A stretch of 64,000 nucleotides of DNA. Source: Clavaria fumosa (lineage: Eukaryota > Basidiomycota > Agaricomycetes > Agaricales > Clavariaceae). Shown here one piece after another: positions 1 through 10,302 of the stretch (within the stretch, counting starts at the first letter, position 1; every line of letters begins with the position of its first letter). The stretch is taken from the NCBI GenBank assembly GCA_951802425.1, contig OX637801.1:2170001-2234000 (forward strand), written 5' to 3'. The notes below the pieces were generated by a model. It worked only from the letters and a program-made list of their open reading frames with translations, made no database searches and was not told where the DNA came from. The position numbers were made by a program, and so were the translations under genes.

Positions 1-631
1 GACCACCGTCGCTGACTTGAAGCCTCCACCTCGAATAGTCGGTGAAAGGAGTTTCGCCAGACTGCGGGAGGTTTAATGCAGAGTACATGGTGGTACGATG
101 TCGCGCCCTGCTATGACGCGTGATGGTACGACATCACGCGAGTCTCCGAGTCCGAAAAAGGCGATCCTAAGCCCACTCGCCTCAGCTCAGTTAGTTGTCA
201 GTGCCAAGGTTGTGCAATGGCTAAGCGAGCGCTAAGTATTGAAGTATTGAACCTTGAAAATGCGCTAATTGTTGGCGCACTCGTGTTCTGAGTCGTGATA
301 GAATCTCATGAGATACCATGCCATTAGGTCACGGGCATCCCGCTACACATGGACCCCAAGCTCATGAACGGCACCCTTTCAACTTTGTACTGACAACATC
401 AATCAAAACAGTATAGTATTTCTACACTGGGTCAAAAAACCTAAGCTGGGCTATATCTAGTATATTAGGCTAACTCACTAGCAAGGTGGCTCTTTCTCTA
501 GCTAGTATACCCTAACACAGTTTTCTTTATGTGTTGCCAATATGACCTTTGTCTTAATGTGGGATGTGCTCCACTGTCGAAAACACTGCGCTGGATGACC
601 CCAGGACTGCGATCTGAGGTAGGTGTAACAT
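1..631. other. Left flank, no gene seen
   Basis: I see no convincing coding region here. The stretch lies beyond the 3' side of the Helitron and may be host flank. The only clear structure is a hairpin at 117-140 (9-bp perfect stem, 6-nt loop). Confidence 0.5.
117..140. repeat. Perfect 9-bp stem hairpin
   Basis: Positions 117-125 (CGCGTGATG) are the exact reverse complement of 132-140 (CATCACGCG), with the 6-nt loop GTACGA. Function is unknown. It is not followed by a Helitron-type CTRR end on either strand. Confidence 0.7.
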
Positions 632-641
632 CTACAAGGTA

Positions 642-662
642 GGCCATCGCTTCGCTCTGGCC
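642..662 (-). repeat. Candidate Helitron 3' hairpin with subterminal motif
   Basis: GGCCA (642-646) pairs with TGGCC (658-662). The 11-nt loop TCGCTTCGCTC matches the inverted motif at 6656-6666 except for one base. It lies about 27 nt beyond the RepHel stop, as expected for a Helitron 3' terminal hairpin. Confidence 0.55.
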
Positions 663-688
663 TTTTACTCGTTCTCGAATGCCGTGTA

Positions 689-3600
689 TTACAGAAGAAG
701 CTCGTCATACGTAACATTTCTAGTGCTATTTTCTTCACCATTACGCAGACGGATTCGGATATTGTGTCGATTGCGAACCCGCGACAGTGCAGTATATAAC
801 TGACCATGGGAGAAGACAGGTTGAGTAAGGTCGACACCCACTTCATCCAATGTCATGCCCTGACAACTGTTAAATGTCGTCGCATACGCAGGAGCGAGTG
901 GAAATTGCCGTCGTATGAGAGTGTGACCTGACGGTAAAAAGACTTCGAAAGTGATTCTTGGAATCAGAATGTCCTGGGTGTCGAAAGTGCAATGTCCACC
1001 AATGCCCCGTAGAATTTGAATAGTTATGAGACGTGCCCCAATGCCAACGACAACAACGCGAGCATTTTTCACTAATCCTTGGTCGATGGAAAGATTTCGC
1101 ATTAACCGAAACACAGCATTGGTTTTCACAGTGAGTTTGTTAGGAGGAATACCTATGGGTGATGACTGAGTGAAAAGAGGGTGTTAATCACGTATTGGGG
1201 GACGAGAATACCTGGAGGGCAATGTTGTGAGACGTAATCAAGCACACTGTCCGGACAATGAAAACTTGAGTCCTCTGCATTTTTTAACGAATCTGCAGCG
1301 GCGTAGGTCCGTTGCGGTGTGTCGATGCGTCTCAGGATGATTTCGTTGTACGTATCGACCTGGCCGTTCGTGGGAGCGAGAATAGCACGTGTCAGACACA
1401 TGAAAGGATTGTCCAACACCTGTCTTGGGTATACGAAGTCAATTAATTCTTCCATTGTAGAGACACGTGCTATGCGACGTAGCGGGACGTTTGGTTCACC
1501 ACTTTCACCAATGCTATCGACGAAGTTCGCAAAAGAGACGTCTTCAGCATTTCTGATCGGGGAATGTAAGCGGAAGACATCAAACTTCGACCAAAGGTGG
1601 GAAGATCGAATGGATGCATCAACGACCTGAGCTCGTGTGCCATGACGAATTACCGGACATGTTTGTCGAAAGTCACCGAGTGCGACGAAAACTTTTCCAC
1701 CAAAAGGTAAGTTATTGGACATGCATCGACGACAGACTTCATCAACACAACCCAGCACAGCTTTGTTAGCCATCGGAGCTTCATCCCAAAGGATGACGGA
1801 TGCGGCTCGTATTAGTTCTCCCCGACTGTGATTACTTTGTATTGGTGATTGTAGCATTTCATTTTTTTCATTTACAGGGATCTGTTTCGTAGACATGATC
1901 AACCGTACAGTTTGTCACTGAAGATGAGTATCTACCTTAAAGGTAGAGTGTGTCGTCCTCCCCCCTGGATATAGTTGAGCCGCAAATGCTGAAGTCGCAG
2001 TTGCCAGGACTATTTTATGCATTCCTCGGACCTTATCGCAGATCGCATTCATCACAAATGTCTTCCCTCGACCAGCCTTTCCATCTATGAAGGCACATAG
2101 GGCACGTCTTTGCATAACCGCAGACATAACGGAGTCATAGATAATGCATTGTTCATTGTTAAAGGAATGCACAGCAACGTCTGCCCGAGAATTAAGAGTG
2201 TCAGTCATTGCACACCACTGTGCGAGTTCATGTTGAACTTCATCGCAATGTGATGGCATTTCTGGTAGGCCGAAATCATGTAAAGTTTTGCCATACTCCT
2301 GAAGATCGCTTGCAATTTCTTGAAGACACAGACGTCGTCCGATTGAAGGATTATTATTGTGTTTTAAAGTGAAGTCTTGCATTAACGAATCTGAGAAGGT
2401 GGTCCATAATTCCTGAGGCGAGCACACACATTCGTTCACGAGGAGGTGAACAAACAGTAAGCGAAGTTGCCGCGGAGTGCACAGAGCATCAGTCGCCTCT
2501 CGCATAGCGTAAAACGGTTCCTTTTCATCGGCAAACAGCCCCATTTCAGTGGCAGCCGCTTGATAGGATTCAAATTTATTTCCGTCTACTGATAAAGCAT
2601 CAAGAAAGCTTCGGATAGGTTTATGGAGCAGTATGGATCTGAAGTAAAAGAGCTCTCCAGAAGAAGGCCGAACGGGCTGAAGACGGGTTAAGTGGCGGTG
2701 ATGGGAAAGCTGCAGAACGACATCCATGCCAGGATTTCCTTTTTCATCTTCACATTCTTGATAATGCGTTTGCGAATGGTTGTCAAGTCCATCTTTTTTT
2801 TGGAGACGAAAAACAGTGTAGTAATCGGTGTATAGCAAGTTTTCAAAAGGGTACTCGATACCGTTGAGTTCATAATTCAGTCTTGGACGTAAGAAGTAGT
2901 GTTCAAGTAGAGATCTTGCACATGTCAGAGTGTTTCGACGGAAATACTGTTGGTGGCCAGTGCTGCCAGATAAATGGACAGGTAGCGCTGTTACAGAGGG
3001 TTCCTTTTTGGTGATATGGAAGCCTAGAATGCGCCACGCAGCCTCTCCTGCAGAGAGATATCGGCCCTGCCAGTAGTCGTCGATTTCATCGACTAAGTCT
3101 TTCTTATGACCTGTTTGGAGACTATATCGAATGCGGTCAGGACCTGGAGTGATGTCAGCGATGTCAAGTAGTCAAATATATGGAATGTGACCTTTATGAA
3201 TGTACTTAAACAGATACTGAAAAAGATGAGAGGTGTTGGCAACCTCCACATTTAAATGGCATTGAAATTGCCGAAGTAGAGGGAGACAATAAGGGACAAC
3301 CATTTCATCACCCACAGATCGTCGTCGATAGTGTACCCGACCTTCGCTATCAATCGTAGTTGTTTGTTGCAGTGGTTTTGGATAACCAAAGCGGCAAATG
3401 CGGTTACCATTAACGTCTAGTCGTTGGCAATATTTTGAAGGTGGTTGACTTGGTAGAGGATGTTTGTGGAGCATAAATTGCCTGACCAATTGTGCGTCAT
3501 CAGGATCAGAGGGAATCTCTGCGCAGACGATGTGGTCAATGTCGTTTGGGTTGGTACAGTCTGTGTGATACTTGACGAGTTGGTGAGAATGGGGTAGTCC

Positions 3601-4981
3601 TCGTTTCTGAAATTCGTCACTCTCTATTGTGTACACAGGTGGGCCTACGTCAGAGAACATTGTTTTAAGTGTCTGACGAAGGATCGAAAGCTTTCGATGG
3701 AAGACCCGTGTAACAACAATAGGAATGTCGGAGTAGTCCTGTCCATTTCGCAGTTGCTGCTGAATTTCAGGCCATTCTGGGTTGCACGTCATCGTGATAA
3801 AAAATGTGGGAGTTCCAAAAGCAGCAGCAATTGCCAGAGCATCTGCGATTTGTTCCGTCGCCCAACGGTGAGAACCTATAATGAATGAAAACTCTGGTGT
3901 GTAACAGACCTATTGACACATGCGCACCAATGAAAGATGCTGGCAGATATATATTCTCATTTTCCACAGGTTCATCGACATCCATAAGCATAGCATCTTC
4001 TCGTCGCAGTCGTTCCTGGTTCGATCGGATGTAATTCAGGCGAGTTTCAAGATTTCGAGTAAACATATCAACCAGGTATTCATTTGTCAACCTGCCAAAT
4101 ATTTGGAAACGGGGGTCCCGCAATAGTCGAGCACGGTAGTGCCACATTTGAGTAGTGGGCGAATCACCTTGTTGTGCAGCAGCATGGTCAATTGTGTCAT
4201 TCCCAGGTACACCCCATCCAAGTGTTCCATGTGGGAAAAGTAGTGGATACGCCAATGGTTCCCAACAACGACTGATAGCAGGGATGTGTTGCGTGTGATT
4301 GTCATTGGTAGTTACTCTCAAATGTCGAGACTTCACCTGTGAAGTTGTTGTATTATCGAAGGAAACGATAGCGGCAAGCTCCCTCGCACTTGGACCGTCA
4401 TGTAGGATGATTGATGCGCTTGGCATACGTGGGATCTGTGAGCCAAGGACTTGTAATGCACGAACGAAAGGGTTGACTCGAATAAGAGCCGCACGAAAAG
4501 CAGTTATCCAATTCTGTGGTAGAGACGATGCAAGGTCTTGATGGGGGGCCATATTATCCATGAACCCATCAAATAGAATCCAACGAATCGCAGAACTGTT
4601 ATGTGATGGTCGAATTCGATGATACACTCTTCCTTGGATGGCGAAAAAGCCTTGCGGGCCTGCATGTCGAGGAAAGGGATGTGTAGTTTCAAGTGATGCG
4701 AAAGAGAAAATGAGGTTGAGAATGCGAGACGAAGAGGAGACGTTGTGGTCATTGATAAAAGTGTCGAATTCGACAGGTAGTGGTGGTAAAGGGATAACGT
4801 TATGCAGTCGATTACCGTTTGGGCCGCAACAAAACCCAGGTCGTTCACCACTGAGAAGGATGATTTGACAGCGTGGACACCGATGTCGATGATCTCCTCG
4901 CTGCTGTCCCCAGGTCAGAGCAGTCGAAGGTAACCGTCCAACCCTCCACTTTGTTTCATGTTGCATATTGACAGCCTGCAT
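689..4981 (-). CDS. Helitron Rep-helicase (RepHel), five exons
   Basis: This is the rolling-circle initiator plus PIF1-type helicase that moves Helitrons. Exons are 4981-3928, 3875-3192, 3143-1936, 1881-1212 and 1152-689, which sum to 4080 nt and give 1359 residues. Each apparent frameshift or stop falls inside a short GT-AG intron, so no break remains. An N-terminal Helitron-like region is followed by the HUH motif (GLPHSH, about residue 447) and the paired-tyrosine motif YLFKYIHKG (about 575). The helicase has Walker A GKAGRGKTF (about 934) and Walker B ILWDEAP (about 1015), and later helicase motifs run to the C-terminus. The frame, splice sites and catalytic residues all look intact, so the copy may be autonomous. 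The start ATG is the first in frame; an upstream exon is possible. Confidence 0.88.
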
Positions 4982-5204
4982 ACGACGCTGCCTGTTACCT
5001 TAAGTAACAAAAAGAATGAACAAAAGACTCACCCAAACCAGTGGGGAAAAGCAGATCAAGGGACACGAAGCAGGGATCGGTCGGTTGTGAACAACGATGC
5101 AGGCGACGGACCCAGGCAATGGAACAACGTATCGATAATCAAGACGTACACAAATACAGATGGGAATGCAAAAAAAGAGAGGGGAGAAGGATCTGAGACA
5201 GAAA

Positions 5205-6146
5205 CTAATCGGCGGCCTTGCGCTTTCCTTTACCAGTACTACCTTGGTCAACTGATTCACTCTTTTTGGCCAACACAGCCAGGTCAGAAGATTGACTGAC
5301 GTCAGCCTGGGATGACGAAGAAGTGCTAGCGACAGGACTGAAAAACACATGAGACGCACAGGAATAATGCGGTGACAGACCACTCACGGGGGGGGGCGAT
5401 CTCGCTTTGGATTGGCAGTCGCACTGAACTTCTTACGTTTCGAAGGACTTCCATCGTCAGCCGCAGGTGCCGACGTCGAGGACGAAGTGGGACCGATATT
5501 AAAAGTTAAAGATTCGACCAAAATTTGGAGGATGCCGTGTGAATTGACGTTATAGCAGGGGCCATACACTTGTACAATAGACCGCATGGACGGGAGAGGC
5601 GTATTAGCCCAACGCTTTTGCGCCTTATCGATAACGCACCTGCATAAAGGTTCAATAAGAAAAGGAAAATCATGTCATTAATAGGATAACTTACTGCAGC
5701 TTCGACTGGAGAGGTCCATCACGAACATAATCCGTTACCAGTATAGTGAAACCTTTCATCTGCGCCTCCAAGTCATTTTGATCAGTTACCTCTCCTAACA
5801 CAAACACAAAGGGATTCGGAACGTCTGGAATCCCATCTTGATAAGTCTCGTCTCGAGGATTTCCCGGACAGGCAGCCAGAAGATGAGCCTCTAACAAAGT
5901 CTCTTCATCAGAAAAAGAGGCCCGTGCTATCGTGAAGGCGACGGTATCATCCCGATGAATAGGAGTACTCGAACCACCGAAGGTACGAATAACAGCAGGA
6001 ATTGCCACACCTGTGACGCACTGGACTGCCGTGTCATAAAGAATATGACGAACGTTGACAGTGGAGTTATTAGGGCCTGGTTTCGAAGTGGAGACACGAC
6101 GACCAGACGCCAACGCAAAGAATCCGAAGATGATGAAGGTGGACAT
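5205..6146 (-). CDS. Helitron-associated OB-fold-like protein, three exons
   Basis: Exons 6146-5695, 5639-5388 and 5337-5205 sum to 837 nt (278 residues). The introns have consensus ends (GTAAGT..CAG, GTGAGT..CAG). Residues from about 20 to 205 show alternating hydrophobic stretches ending in a region (RSIVQVYGP.. ILVESLTFNIG) that resembles a single-strand-DNA-binding OB fold; this is by pattern, not by search. The last ~75 residues are Ser/Lys-rich and basic (SKRKK, GKGKRKAAD) and look like a disordered, possibly nuclear tail. The gene lies just upstream of RepHel in the same orientation, inside the proposed element. Plant and animal Helitrons can carry RPA-like OB-fold genes, so a strand-protection role is plausible, but a captured host gene cannot be excluded. 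Confidence 0.6.
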
Positions 6147-6450
6147 CAAGAGGAATTAATATGAGCTACGGCAAAACCCAGTTCTAATAGCAACAATGTC
6201 TCACCATCCAAACGAAGCCACACATGTAACCACAGCCCAAAAAATACACATTAGAAAGATGAGAAGAGCACAGTGACTGACGAGAATGAGTTGGTGAGTG
6301 TAAATGTAGATGTCGATGCAGCGGACGCAGAACACATGCAGTGCGGCGGGTGCCCGACACGGTTGGACTTTCAAACGTCGCGCAGAATCCAACACAGTCA
6401 CACACGCGCAAATATGGATAGACATGGGTGCACACAAACGTCTCACCGAA

Positions 6451-6538
6451 TCTAACAAAGTCACACATGCGCAAATACGGACAGACATGTCATCTCTAAC
6501 AAAGTCACACATGCGCAAATACGGACAGACATGTCATC
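6451..6538. repeat. 44-bp tandem duplication with a third degenerate copy
   Basis: Two essentially identical 44-bp units occupy 6451-6494 and 6495-6538 (beginning TCTAACAAAGTCACAC). A diverged third copy starts at about 6388. They lie in the 5' region of the Helitron, upstream of the OB-fold-like gene, and could be part of its promoter. Confidence 0.8.
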
Positions 6539-6861
6539 TCTTTAATGATACGAGTAATAACATTGATCAGGTGACACAAGACAAAAGCACGTGATACAAA
6601 GACAAACTGCAAACCTCAAATCAGCCGCTGTTATCACACAGAGGCGGGGCCCCCCGAGCGTAGCGAGGGTGAGAGGATCCAGGTAGTAAACAATAAATAG
6701 TGTAGTGCAGGCTGCAACCGTAGCGTAGCACGGGTTAACTGCTAGTAGGGAATATAGAATCAGGATATGGGTTTGACCCTAACCTCAGTCTTTCCCCCGT
6801 TGGCGTTATTCACTTGCACTTCGCCAACCGTACAGCGCGGCAACAATCCACCTTTGCTGCC

Positions 6862-8429
6862 ATGACATTTCGCGACCATACTGTGGTAATCATCGAAACT
6901 GGGCGCACGTCCGTGAGGGCGGGCTTAGGATTACACGACCTACTCAAATTACCATCAGTCGTAAGCGGTTCCACGTTTTGTTAGTCGCGCCACTTGATAA
7001 TCACTCAAGGAAATTCAAGCGCGTGTTGGCTTGAGTACAGACGTGACAAAAACACCCACCGTGGCAGATTACCTAGTTGGGCCTGCTCTGGATGAAGCCC
7101 TTGCGGCCGGTTCTCCTCTCCGACTCTTCTACCCGTTTTCCAACGCCACGATAACAGACTTTACCCAAACGGAGGCCATCTACAAATACGTTCTCTTCGT
7201 TGCCCTCCGGCTTCGGCGTGCACAAAATGAATCCCCCGTTCTTCTCTCTTTGTTCCCGGGTCTGTCGCGGAAGACGCACGAACGCATCTGCCAGATGTTT
7301 TTTGAACGTTTCAATGTTGCCGGTTACACGACCGTTCACAGGCCGATCACTCAAATATACGCCGCTAACGCGCTTACTGGCGTCGTGGTAGACATCGGGT
7401 GGGAAGTTACAGATATCACGCCCATATACGACGGAATCATCCTTGACTCTGCACGGACCTCAACTCCCGTGGGCGCGAAACATTGCACGACTTATCTCGC
7501 CCATCTCCTTCGCAGTAACCAGTCTGTGCAAAGCATGCTTGCAGCAAATCCGGCGACGGACTTGCATGCACTATCCACTCAGATCTGGTCACAAAATCTT
7601 GTCAAGGTCCCGTCTGCCGGAGAGACAGTTCTGCTTCCAGAGGATGAGGGTATCACAGACATTGCGTCTATCCTTGTCGCCGGTAAGGAAAAAGCTGTCA
7701 TTGAATCCGGGATGAAGAAACGCGCTTCCGCGAAGGCTTCTGCTGCCGAACAGGCTCGAGCAAGAGAGATTGAGGCGCTAGATCTAGTGACTGTGAATTT
7801 CGGCGAAGGTCAGCATGCTGCGACCTTGACCATCGGGAAAGAAAGACATCGATTCTGCGAACCGCTTTTCGACCCAGACCTGCTGATAGGGATACCCGGT
7901 ATCGAAGGTCGGGGTGAGATGGAAGAGAAACCCATGTCCTTGCAAGATGCTGCGGGTTCTGCAGTCGGTAAAGCGGAAGTGGATCAGCGGCAGTATATTT
8001 GGGGTTGCTTATTCGTGACAGGTGAATTATCGAATTATGTGAAAGGTACGTCGCTCCCGCTCGTTCACCAGCCATCCAATCTGAAATTGAGCAGGCATTC
8101 CAACTGCGCTGCAATCCCGACTTGCGCCGTACATTCTTCTTAATTCGGATTTACACCAATACAACGAAGTACAGACACGTGCTATTCGAATTGTCAACGT
8201 TCCGGACTATTTTGCGGAATATCGCGATCGTGGGGATGGGCTTGCAGGGTTTCTCGGTGCATCGATTCTTGCCAAAGTGCCCATCTCTTAGTTGTCATGG
8301 CAGATTCAAAGCTTACGCTTGATATAGCTCTCGTTCAACGATTCTCAACGTCATTATTTTGTCTCGAAAGCGGACTACACAAGTAAAGGACCCCATGCTA
8401 TCATTGAAATATCTCCGAGCTTGCTGTAA
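6862..8429 (+). CDS. arp9: Actin-related protein Arp9 (SWI/SNF-RSC subunit)
   Basis: This gene encodes a nuclear actin-related protein. Arp9 pairs with Arp7-type partners in SWI/SNF and RSC remodellers and binds the HSA helix of the ATPase. Exons 6862-6960, 7010-8045, 8095-8276 and 8328-8429 sum to 1419 nt (472 residues), with three introns of 49-51 nt. The N-terminus (VVIIETGRTSVRAGLG) is the first actin-fold strand pair. The segment ITQIYAANALTGVVVDIGWE carries the second phosphate-binding region. The C-terminus has GDGLAGFLGASILAK and YFVSKADYTSKGPHA, both typical of Arp9. A lysine/alanine-rich insertion lies near residues 260-290. The start was chosen because exon 1 supplies the missing first actin strand. 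The Helitron ends about 185 bp upstream, so the promoter may be displaced. The gene converges on eL30 with a 103-bp gap. Confidence 0.88.
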
Positions 8430-8532
8430 CAGTCTGGATTCAAGCGGCGTTAATGCAATCTTCCGGCCAAAAAATAGGGCGCAGGTGTCATAAGATAACC
8501 GACAGCGCTGAATCCAACTAAAGGAACCGTGT

Positions 8533-9017
8533 CTATGCAGCATTGCCCTCGGCGAATGTGAGAAGATCGCTGTCACCCTGGTCTGTAATGGTCATCACGC
8601 TGCAACACGTTAGCATATCGAAATTTAGATTGAATAGAATGCTTACCCTACGCGGAATAACTTCCCGGCAGCAGTGCCGAGAGCGACATTGGACCCCTCG
8701 AAGTGGTGAACAGACGTCTTGCTCAGCATTGCATAGTATTCCAGCTCCGATTTTCGTAGCGGGGGGCAATTGCCAGCGATCAGGACCAGCTTAGCTAGCG
8801 CAGCACATAGACGTCAGCACAAGGGACCTTCTCAGCCTCACGCTCCAGTCCCCGGAGATAAAAGCTTTGGATGAAAGGACCCACCCTTGCCCGACCGCAT
8901 TTCCTTCAGAGCTCTCTTGTAGCCGAGGGAATATTGACCGGACTTGACGACGAGAGCAAGGCGAGCCGTTATTGACTCCGACGACTTGGAAGATTTTGAT
9001 TTTTTGGTAGGGGCCAT
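8533..9017 (-). CDS. rpl30: 60S ribosomal protein eL30
   Basis: This is a large-subunit ribosomal protein that lies at the subunit interface. Exons 9017-8885, 8794-8647 and 8599-8533 sum to 348 nt (115 residues), the usual fungal eL30 length. The start [11 protein letters not shown] and the segment [19 protein letters not shown] are characteristic, followed by the [20 protein letters not shown] core and a C-terminus ending in DQGDSDLL and an acidic tail. The introns are 90 and 47 nt. In yeast, eL30 represses its own splicing by binding a kink-turn near the first exon-intron junction. I did not identify such a structure here. Confidence 0.95.
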
Positions 9018-9336
9018 TGGTGTCGGGTGGGAATGGCGTTGGTCAAAGTCAATGGTGCGTGATGAGCTTTTACAATTTCCGTGTATCCAGCCTGCACCAT
9101 TAAAGTTCGATCTCCGGTTTGATGTCCGCTTGAGATATCTCAATCACGTGATTATCCAATCGCAGCCGTGGGTCCGACCATCCTTTTCTTCCAAATTCTA
9201 TGACCATGTGCCAGTGTCCGTTTCTCATGGACCTGGGTCCAATAGCTGGCATTTTCCGAGCGGCAGGTCCCCAAATACGTGTAGATGCTCGCAATCCTGA
9301 GTGCTCTTACGTCCCAAGAACCCCCCCCATACCGTA

Positions 9337-10211
9337 ATGAAGCCATCTCAGATATCCTATGTGCCTTCCCATCCGGGCCTTTTCAATGTCCAGTTCGTCG
9401 ACGGGGACTTCAGCTCCTATCTGACGTCGCTCAAGGTAGGGTCCCCATGTCCACGAGATGAATATCTCCCGCCTTATCGTTTTGCGTCGAGCCATTTGAA
9501 GCAGGCGATTTGATGACGCCGTTCACGGGGCTCACCAGAAGCCCCAAGGCTTATACTTCCGTTCAATGTGGTCCTGATCATAATGACAACGTTGAATTAA
9601 ATTCCGATCTCGTTTACGGTTCGTGATTGTGCCTGTCCCTTTCATCATGTAATCTACAGCTTTTCTGTAGTCAACCACTCATGCGAGCCCAACGTGGGTT
9701 TCGATCTGTCAAGCAAAGAGCCAAAGGAATGGCATGTCCGTGCATTGAAGCGTATTCACGCGGGCGATACCTGTGGGTCCTCCATCCCTCTGGCTTGGCA
9801 AAATAAACTTCTCAAACATTCTGATTAGTAACGTTCTTCTACCCCAGCACAGAATGGGACATGGAGCAGCCCTTCGACTGCCAGTGTGGCGCAAAGGTTA
9901 GCATTATTATTAGATCTTGTTTCCTTTTCGGTCGTTGCCGTCATCGCTGATCGAATCAGACATGTCTCGGTTTTATTCAAGGGGCTGCACAACTCTCCGC
10001 CGAACAGCTATACGCCCGTGGATTTCTCAATAGTTGGATCAGGGACCTTGTCGCCGAGCGTGACGCGCCGATCCCCCAGCGCTCCTCAAATGGAACACCC
10101 CCCAATCGTAACAACTCACCGGATTCGGGTGATATCTGTCCCTCTTGCGGCTACGGTTTCTCCGCATCTGGAGATATCACTCGGTGCGGATGCAAGCGCG
10201 ATACTTTTTGA
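9337..10211 (+). CDS. SET-domain protein (putative lysine methyltransferase)
   Basis: Exons 9337-9435, 9492-9618, 9671-9772, 9829-9896 and 9960-10211 sum to 648 nt (215 residues). The protein is essentially a bare SET domain. It starts with a substrate-side strand (FEAGDLM). The catalytic NHSCEPNV motif follows at about residue 77 and supplies the S-adenosylmethionine-binding Asn-His. After LTFFYPSTEWDM comes a post-SET-like FDCQCG..CLG segment. The C-terminus has a second Cys cluster (CPSCGYGF..CGCKRDTF) that could bind zinc. The pattern resembles small fungal SET proteins of unknown substrate. The protein is short, and an additional upstream exon cannot be excluded. It converges with the zinc-finger gene (91-bp gap). 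Confidence 0.8.
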
Positions 10212-10302
10212 TGCAGTTGGAAGGAAAAGATACCCTTGTAGGGACTCTAAAACGATAGCAGGTTCATAGCAAAGACAAATGCAACAATTTGTAAGCCCAA
10301 AA

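Larger units (their letters stand above)
632..6677 (-). mobile_element. Helitron rolling-circle transposon (fungal)
   Basis: The element carries a Rep-helicase gene (4981-689) and, upstream in the same orientation, a spliced OB-fold-like gene (6146-5205). A hairpin at 642-662 (5-bp GGCCA/TGGCC stem) sits 26 nt after the helicase stop, where a Helitron 3' hairpin is expected. The loop motif TCGCTTCGCTC (647-657) recurs inverted with one mismatch at 6656-6666, next to a GC-rich block. The proposed 5' end at 6677 reads A|TCCTCTC on the minus strand, fitting insertion between A and T. The 3' end is not exact: after the hairpin the minus strand reads TACCTTGTAGAT, with no canonical CTRR, so the boundary at about 632 is tentative. 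Confidence 0.7.

Noticed and set aside
689..4981. Helicase pieces as separate decayed pseudogenes
   Set aside because: All breaks coincide with phase-correct GT-AG introns and the exon sum is a multiple of three, so one spliced gene fits better.
8795..8884. snoRNA in the first eL30 intron
   Set aside because: The intron is longer than its neighbours but I see no C/D box pair or H/ACA pattern.
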